Assembly (NCBI GenBank): GCA_031254735.1
Contig: JAIRTU010000241.1
Location: forward strand, 1 to 10,528
DNA: 10,528 bases
Source: Bacteroidales bacterium
GTDB taxonomy: Bacteria > Bacteroidota > Bacteroidia > Bacteroidales > WCHB1-69
Direction: 5' to 3'
Both the position numbers and the translations under genes were made by a program. This document shows, in pieces, positions 6,601-10,528 of the stretch. Numbering within the stretch: position 1 is the first letter of the stretch; each line of letters opens with the position of its first letter. Below the pieces are notes generated by a model. It made no database searches and was not told the DNA's origin. It saw only the letters and a list, made by a program, of their open reading frames with translations.

Positions 6601-8905
6601 TTTCACAATCGGAAGAAGACTGTGCTGCATAATACCATACCGGCGTGTTTGTCAATGCCGTATTCGAGGGCAGCAAATTGCCACCCACAGGGCTGTCGTA
6701 CCACACAACGCCCGCACCTGTGATTGTTAAATCGTCCAACGTAAAATTTGTTCCACAAAATATTTGCGGCGAAACAACATCGGGTCCCTGCGGATTGTTG
6801 AACAATATCCGCACAGGCGTCCGTTCCGTACTTTCACACTCCCCTGCTTTTTGAGCGGCATAATAGGTTACTTTGTCGCTCAAAAGCGTACTGGAAGAAA
6901 TCGGCACGGTGTCGGTGGCAGTAGCATACCAACGTATTTGATTGTTCGGAACACGAATACTTGCAATAGCCGCACCCTCGCAAAAACGTTGAGGAGAAGC
7001 AACAACAGGCGGATCGATAAAACCTTCCATAGCCGTGTATACAAGTACAGGCGTCCGTTCCGTGCTTTCGCATGTTCCCGCAACCTTGGCGGCGTAGTAT
7101 GTTTTGGCATTGCTCAACGCCGTAGAAAGAGGTAATAAAGCCCCCTGCTCCGAATACCACACGATATTGCTGCCGTCGGTGGCAATGTCTGCCAAAGTAG
7201 CATAGTTGCAAAAATGTTGCGGACTTGCAATTGCCGGAGGGTCTAATACGGTTTCTTTTATCGTTACTTTTACTTTGGAACGTACTTCGCTTTCGCAAGA
7301 GTTCATCTTCAAAGCGGCATAATAAAAACCATCGGTCAAAAGGGTATTCCTGTTGAGTATGTTCCCTCCTGTGGGAGCGTCATACCAAACAATGCTGTCG
7401 CCCTGTGCCTGCAAGTCGGAAACCAAAGCCCCCGAACACAGTGTTTGAGGAGAGGTTGCTATCGGAGGCAATAATCCTTTCGATATGGAAACCGTTACCG
7501 CTGTGGCGGCACTTAAACAAGAACCGGTTTTTGCCACAGCATAATATGTGTTTCCGTCAACCAACAGATCGGTTGGGAGGTAGACATTCCCGCCGGTGTC
7601 GGCATCGTACCAAAACAAGGTATCTTTCGCGGTTACGGTTGCCGACAAATCGGCGATACGAGGAGTGCCGCAAAAAGATTGCGAAAGCAAAGCAATCGGA
7701 CTGTCAGGAGTTTCGCACGACACGGTAGAGAAAATCAATTTGTTCCCCACTGCCAAATATGTATCCGACGTTTCAAACGAATAGCGTTCATACGTCCACA
7801 CATAATATTCCGTCTTTGTTGTTAATCCTGTAAGCTGTGCGTCAAAAGGCACAGCTTGATTGGAAGAAGAATTTGCGAAAGGTATAAAGTGTAAAGTATC
7901 CGTTCCAAAGGTCAGCACACCCGACGCCGAAGCTATCTGTGCCGCCGACGGAAAATTGTACTCCACACCATTGACCGTAATTTTGTTGGTAATACCATTC
8001 ACAAACAAAGAATCGTTATTTGCAGAATAGATAAAACCGTATTCATGAATATCATCATAATTCAATCGTCCTGTATTTTTCGTATCTATTTTGCTTGACA
8101 CCTGCATGGTGTTTGACGGAGCAAATTTTCCGCGTGCAAACGTTCCGTGAAGAGAAGCCGCATTTTCCGAAATATGCGTTACCGAATCGGTGATAACAAA
8201 CGAGGGCGAACGGTACACAAACAAATTCTCTCGCGAATATCCCGCATCGGAACCACCTAACACACCGTGCCGAACAGTAACGGCATTGTATCCCCAATAC
8301 GAAGATATACGAGGAATTTTCGGGTTGCTGTAAAATCCCAAATCGGACGTTTGAAGAGCTGCTCCCGGAACTGCCTTTCGGAAAAAGATTTTATACACCG
8401 GCAACATCTGACCTGCCACCAAATCCATACTCTCCGACACCTTTGTACTTCCCAGAGCAACTTCCGAATTCATATACTTCATCGTACCATCGGAAATCGG
8501 TTGATGATCGATAGCGTTTGTGATAGTCATTCTCGGAAAATGCAACAGAAAATTGGGGTCGAGTGTTATCACTTTTCCCAACGTATACGGATCGTTTCCT
8601 TGCGGTATATCTCTCTGAAAGTTTTCATCTGTCAAAATCAACGCATGGTGATTGTACAGAAGAGAGAAAGCAAAGCCGCTCGCCAACATTTTACCCACAC
8701 CGCCAAGTTGCAATTCTACATGATCGGGGGTTTCTAAAATGGTTATTATCATACGGGTATCGGAAGTTGCAAGCACTTCTCCCTGATTCCCATAGTAGAT
8801 TTCACTCTGCGATTTCGCAGTAAAGGGCAACGTTACAAAGACTATTGCCAACAAGAAAGCATATATGCCTCTGTTAATAAATTGTTTTACATGTTTTATT
8901 TTCAT
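3686..8905 (-). CDS. Giant T9SS-exported adhesin-like protein with Ig-like and PKD domains
   Basis: 1739 residues. Residues 1-33 are a signal peptide (YAFLLAIVFVTLPFTAKSQ). Residues about 53-190 have a cohesin-like strand pattern (HVELQLGGVGKMLASGFAFS, then LLYNHHALIL; later MLPVYKIFFRKAVPG); tentative. Residues about 238-396 resemble an Fn3-like module (ENAASLHGTF, YGFIYS, LTGLTTKTEYYVWTYE, IFST). Residues 398-862 hold six CHU_C-type Ig-like modules, the sixth divergent, each with two Cys (412/463, 490/537, 566/612, 642/690, 717/767, 794/849). A beta-rich stretch with no family I can name follows. Two PKD domains lie at about 1151-1224 and 1232-1314 (WAWDFGDDSTSTLQNPEHTY; WHWNFGNGDTSVLRNPVHVY). 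Ig-like segments with QWYHNGVAI and QWYKDGQPV cover about 1504-1650. Residues 1657-1739 are a type A T9SS sorting tail. No catalytic motif is visible, so the inferred role is surface adhesion or scaffolding. It starts 21 bases after the upstream gene's stop, implying cotranscription. Confidence 0.93.
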   Translation of the reverse strand: MKIKHVKQFINRGIYAFLLAIVFVTLPFTAKSQSEIYYGNQGEVLATSDTRMIITILETPDHVELQLGGVGKMLASGFAFSLLYNHHALILTDENFQRDIPQGNDPYTLGKVITLDPNFLLHFPRMTITNAIDHQPISDGTMKYMNSEVALGSTKVSESMDLVAGQMLPVYKIFFRKAVPGAALQTSDLGFYSNPKIPRISSYWGYNAVTVRHGVLGGSDAGYSRENLFVYRSPSFVITDSVTHISENAASLHGTFARGKFAPSNTMQVSSKIDTKNTGRLNYDDIHEYGFIYSANNDSLFVNGITNKITVNGVEYNFPSAAQIASASGVLTFGTDTLHFIPFANSSSNQAVPFDAQLTGLTTKTEYYVWTYERYSFETSDTYLAVGNKLIFSTVSCETPDSPIALLSQSFCGTPRIADLSATVTAKDTLFWYDADTGGNVYLPTDLLVDGNTYYAVAKTGSCLSAATAVTVSISKGLLPPIATSPQTLCSGALVSDLQAQGDSIVWYDAPTGGNILNRNTLLTDGFYYAALKMNSCESEVRSKVKVTIKETVLDPPAIASPQHFCNYATLADIATDGSNIVWYSEQGALLPLSTALSNAKTYYAAKVAGTCESTERTPVLVYTAMEGFIDPPVVASPQRFCEGAAIASIRVPNNQIRWYATATDTVPISSSTLLSDKVTYYAAQKAGECESTERTPVRILFNNPQGPDVVSPQIFCGTNFTLDDLTITGAGVVWYDSPVGGNLLPSNTALTNTPVWYYAAQSSSDCETSRVGVLAYFNTAPETPVISDDIIVCADEKTIDLTSAVETKPNVAYTYYFNGEIINDPETVPVPEQNSIYYVKATNIATACESELLAEIKLTISYPPVVSVSPAGAYTTINDTVLLTVTDNNTNQAAGAKTVSILDGNIASVQLVNGTLKIAGKAGGNTEVLYTSVNEDGCVTRLVIPVQIGGSPTAVLTGKDIVLCGDDSLTTVQIAYVMGGVSPWTVTVSDSRGTFSKDTLIHTAEEFPVNVSVKIPKNKSNVAEYTTYVVSNVVDALGSSKQTHYGAVRVGVNPVPVIHDIANRYQLVCAGDRTLPVSFDGVATSYKWSIDKNIGIENYSTGVMRSFVAVNETSDSVKATILITPEYRLNGVVCTGDTDTAYIIVLPAANANFVAQHIGLGGVRFADRSSANAVAWAWDFGDDSTSTLQNPEHTYKASGTYTVTLTVETEAGCKATVTKEIKVSVFTDVLADFSLNESKQCLSGNEFLFTDKSKTTAEGHYISAWHWNFGNGDTSVLRNPVHVYDSAGTYTVTLTVTEMPMGGKYSVSYRVKVMGVPLITDGAAPDAVCAGERLRVSSPSIDWKGNDFVAGQWLLGGRLFDPYSMPITAADNGKLLQYRVETPCGVAISKGDTVKVYTTPEILLESSLIEICDNVTVVKIPYTANVAAGTAIYYSIAYDVNARRGGFVDVTNGLLADDTIRIAIPVGLAEGYYGGILSIKADNHCDNTFTSAFDIHKTGKFSIVQQPTPPVTCGRVTLSVVADASDLKYQWYHNGVAIVGANASVYSFDYDPSLNGEYYVELSNSCMSLTSAKVNVNANAFTIEMKWDNVLYVNDPQHSFSSFQWYKDGQPVSKDGYAQYYGEEFGFDGTYHVRCYYADGSYIETCPLEVHTKKTAKVVLYPNPAEAGSRVILEIHTSEVEVENASLEIFDAAARLVYKGTVTHAVTEFTVPVVAGIYTAKVITTDGHTFVERFVVGL
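3689..3937 (-). other. T9SS type A C-terminal sorting domain
   Basis: The last 83 residues of the 1739-residue protein begin KTAKVVLYPNPAEAGSRV. They continue with an ASLEIFDAAARLVYKG strand pair and end AGIYTAKVITTDGHTFVERF then VVGL. The YPNP start, the central V/L-x-I-x-D/N-x-x-G/A-x-x-V pattern and the G-x-Y-x-x-K-V-x-x near the end are the marks of the Por-secretion tail family (TIGR04183 / PF18962 type). The tail directs translocation across the outer membrane and is normally removed by the PorU sortase with attachment to the surface. Confidence 0.9.
4964..5455 (-). other. Two tandem PKD domains
   Basis: The two copies encode residues 1151-1224 and 1232-1314 of the large protein. Each has the diagnostic W-x-W-(D/N)-F-G-(D/N) core followed by S-(T/V)-L-(Q/R)-N-P-x-H-x-Y, then the (A/S)-(S/A)-G-T-Y-T-V-T-L-T-V strand. 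They are close enough to be an internal duplication, although the second has an extra Cys (1242). PKD modules in secreted Bacteroidota proteins are mostly stiff spacers or weak binding modules. Confidence 0.9.
6320..7714 (-). repeat. Six CHU_C-type Ig-like modules in the 1739-residue protein
   Basis: The modules cover residues about 398-474, 479-549, 555-623, 631-702, 706-778 and 783-862. Consensus: P-P-x-x-(A/V)-S-P-Q-x-F-C, then L-x-D-L/I, a V-W-Y-D-x-P-x-G-G-N core, a (T/A)-L-L-x-(D/N) turn, Y-Y-A-A-x, and C-E-S. The Cys pair is 46-55 residues apart in each, suggesting one disulfide per module. The sixth module keeps the Cys pair but has an insertion and YTYYFNG in place of the WYD core. 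Confidence 0.88.
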
Positions 8906-8926
8906 TGCAATATTATTTTAAAATTA

Positions 8927-10528
8927 TTAATAACTATAAATCCAATCATAGGTTTCTCCATATATCTCCAAGACGAGATTCAACCCGAACAACATGATAA
9001 TCCGATCTTCCGAATTTATATAAGCGTTGCCGTTAAAATCATATACCGGAGAATATGGCGTTGCTCTGTACACCGACACTTTGGCATTGTATTGAGATAC
9101 GTCTCGCGAATTTATTTCAAAATCGGCGTTTACATCACCTGCAAGTATCTCTCTATGTCCCAATGTACCATCGGCATTCACCGTAATCTTGCCCAGACGT
9201 GTTAAATATCCCTGACGTGTAATTTCGAGGATATAATCTCCCGGAGCAACATCTTTAAACATATACATTCCCACCGTAGAAGCAGGCACATCACCCACTC
9301 CTGTAACAGGCGTATTGTCGACCGTGCCGGTGTCTCTTCCATAAACAGACCAGTTGATTGGCAAACCCGGATTGTTTGTTTTTCCTATTGTTCCCGGATA
9401 TTTGGGCGTGCCAGGGATATAGAATGTTCCATCGTAGTGAACAGCTTTTGTGATATACAAGGGAGAAGCCTCTACTACCTCCCCAACAGGATCGGACGTA
9501 TTGGTTGGAACAGCATGCAGCTTAATAGTAGTACGGAACAGCTCGTTGAATACATTGTCGTCCTCCAATACAAAGGGGAATATTGTTCCGTATATTGTAT
9601 AACAGTCGGAGGTTACAAGAATTGCCGTTCGATCGCTTTCACAGTTTTTGGAGCTTTGTGCTGCATAGTAAGTAGTTCCGTTCACCAACAATGTTGTCGG
9701 AGGTAATTTGTTTCCACCTGTTGGGGCGTCGTACCATACAATGCCCGCACCGGCAATTCTCAAATCTGCCAATGTAACCGCATTTCCGTTACACATGGTC
9801 TGTTTTTCCGGTGCTTTGGGAGGTAAAAAGCCTGTTGTTTCCACAACAACGCCTGTACGTATTGCACTTTCGCACGTTCCCGCTTTTTGAGCCGCATAAT
9901 AAGTAGTTTTGTCTTTCAAAAGAGTAGAAGGCGGTAATGCCGTTCCACCTGTGGGGTGTGCATACCATACTATTTGATTGTTCGGCACGTGAATGTTGCT
10001 CAACGTAGCGCCGTCGCAGAAATATTGCGGTGAAACAAGTAACGGTGCATCAGGCAGAGTGTCCGTAATTATTATCATCACTTCCGTTCGAGAAGAGCTG
10101 ACACACGAACCTCCGCCTGTTGTTGCAGCATAGTAAGATGCACCGTCGATGAGTGTAGTAGTTAAAGGTATTTCATTTCCTCCCACCGCGAGGTCGTACC
10201 ATACAATGTTGGTATTTCCGTTGGTGGCAATATCTGCCAACGTTGCGTTTCCGCATATCTGCTGTGGAGAGGCAATTCTTGGAGCGTCTAATATAATGTT
10301 GTTATCTATCTTTACGGTTACGGCGGTAGATGTGGCACTTTTGCAATTGCCTAGATTTTGTATGGCATAATAAACCGTTCCGTCAATCAAAGGCGTGTTT
10401 GGCGACAATAAATTACCACTTGCATCATACCATTCTATTCCAACTCCCGCAGCCTGCAAATTGCTTATCAATGCACCGTCGCAAAATACTTGCGGCGTAA
10501 TTGCCGAAGGTGGAGTTAAAGTACTTTG
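8927..10528 (-). CDS. Repeat-rich surface protein with C-terminal dockerin-like module (5' end beyond right edge)
   Basis: The frame is open to the window edge, giving the last 533 residues. A TTG at 10471 is internal to the first repeat and is not the true start. Residues (from the edge) 5-75, 81-154, 160-232 and 236-306 are four CHU_C-type Ig-like modules with Cys pairs 16/62, 92/142, 171/219 and 246/296. Residues 309-450 (starting CYTIYGTIFPFVLEDDNVFN and including a FKDVAPGDYILEITRQGYLT strand set) read like a carboxypeptidase-regulatory or SdrD-B-type beta-sandwich. Residues 463-515 are dockerin-like, with two 12-residue calcium loops: DVNADFEINSRD (465-476) and DFNGNAYINSED (497-508). 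The C-terminus (LEIYGETYDWIYSY) is not a T9SS sorting tail. The gene's stop is 21 bases before the ATG of the 1739-residue protein, and it is probably the first visible member of the three-gene operon. Its promoter and any signal peptide lie outside the window. Confidence 0.92.
   Translation of the reverse strand, partial: QSTLTPPSAITPQVFCDGALISNLQAAGVGIEWYDASGNLLSPNTPLIDGTVYYAIQNLGNCKSATSTAVTVKIDNNIILDAPRIASPQQICGNATLADIATNGNTNIVWYDLAVGGNEIPLTTTLIDGASYYAATTGGGSCVSSSRTEVMIIITDTLPDAPLLVSPQYFCDGATLSNIHVPNNQIVWYAHPTGGTALPPSTLLKDKTTYYAAQKAGTCESAIRTGVVVETTGFLPPKAPEKQTMCNGNAVTLADLRIAGAGIVWYDAPTGGNKLPPTTLLVNGTTYYAAQSSKNCESDRTAILVTSDCYTIYGTIFPFVLEDDNVFNELFRTTIKLHAVPTNTSDPVGEVVEASPLYITKAVHYDGTFYIPGTPKYPGTIGKTNNPGLPINWSVYGRDTGTVDNTPVTGVGDVPASTVGMYMFKDVAPGDYILEITRQGYLTRLGKITVNADGTLGHREILAGDVNADFEINSRDVSQYNAKVSVYRATPYSPVYDFNGNAYINSEDRIIMLFGLNLVLEIYGETYDWIYSY
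8984..9142 (-). other. Dockerin type I-like module
   Basis: Two F-hand-like loops lie 32 residues apart (start to start). Loop 1 has D, N, D and D at positions 1, 3, 5 and 12; loop 2 has D, N, N and D. Both share the (E/Y)-I-N-S-(R/E)-D ending typical of dockerin and related GDVNGDG-type repeats. The segment just before loop 1, REILAGDVN, also fits. The linker between loops (VSQYNAKVSVYRATPYSPVY) is longer than in classical clostridial dockerins, as often in Bacteroidota versions. The module lies 19 residues before the C-terminus. Confidence 0.75.
9611..10516 (-). repeat. Four CHU_C-type Ig-like modules in the dockerin protein
   Basis: These modules are the same type as those of the downstream protein and match its modules 2-5 in the same order (see findings). 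Diagnostic cores: GIEWYDASGN, NIVWYDLAVGGN, QIVWYAHPTGG and GIVWYDAPTGGN, each followed by a YYA strand and a Cys. The first visible module begins at the window edge, so more may exist upstream. Confidence 0.88.

Noticed and set aside
10469..10471. TTG as the start codon of the dockerin protein
   Set aside because: The frame stays open to the window edge, and the upstream codons (ending ITPQVFCDGA) complete the first Ig-like module, so the true start lies beyond the window.

Overview
The window most likely comes from a Bacteroidota genome, probably order Bacteroidales. Evidence: a type IX secretion (T9SS) C-terminal sorting domain, PKD and CHU_C-type Ig-like modules on giant secreted proteins, an OmpA protein with a long beta-barrel, A-rich translation-initiation regions without Shine-Dalgarno sequences, and a TTTG / TAnnTTTG promoter of the Bacteroidota type. 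I see no rRNA, tRNA, transposase, phage gene or CRISPR array.

Layout, left to right. (1) Bases 1-96 are the tail of an unidentified plus-strand gene. (2) Bases 97-636 are AT-rich and non-coding. They hold copy A of an intergenic repeat, a small GC hairpin and the promoter of the next gene. (3) Bases 637-1611 (+) encode an exported protein with a formylglycine-generating-enzyme-like (FGE/sulfatase-modifying) fold that lacks the catalytic cysteines. Its rho-independent terminator follows at 1644-1677. (4) Bases 1680-2035 hold copy B of the repeat, a degenerate array of 20-21 bp units, and two strong hairpins. The hairpin next to the minus-strand genes is a textbook terminator for them. (5) Bases 2042-10528 are minus strand throughout and contain three tightly spaced genes that look like one operon, transcribed right to left. 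The first is a repeat protein, cut by the right edge, that ends in a dockerin-like module. Next comes a 1739-residue T9SS-exported adhesin-like protein. Last is an OmpA-family outer-membrane protein.

How the genes may work together (inference): the two large proteins carry the same ordered block of disulfide-bearing Ig-like modules, so one arose by duplication from the other or both from a common ancestor. Their ends then diverged. The upstream protein ends in a dockerin-like pair of calcium loops and has no T9SS sorting tail. The downstream protein has an N-terminal segment that reads like a cohesin-type beta-sandwich, plus PKD domains and a T9SS tail. A plausible reading is a self-assembling cell-surface complex in which the 1739-residue protein is surface-anchored and captures the dockerin protein, with the OmpA protein linking the outer membrane to peptidoglycan. 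The dockerin loops and the sorting tail are clear in sequence; the cohesin assignment is tentative.
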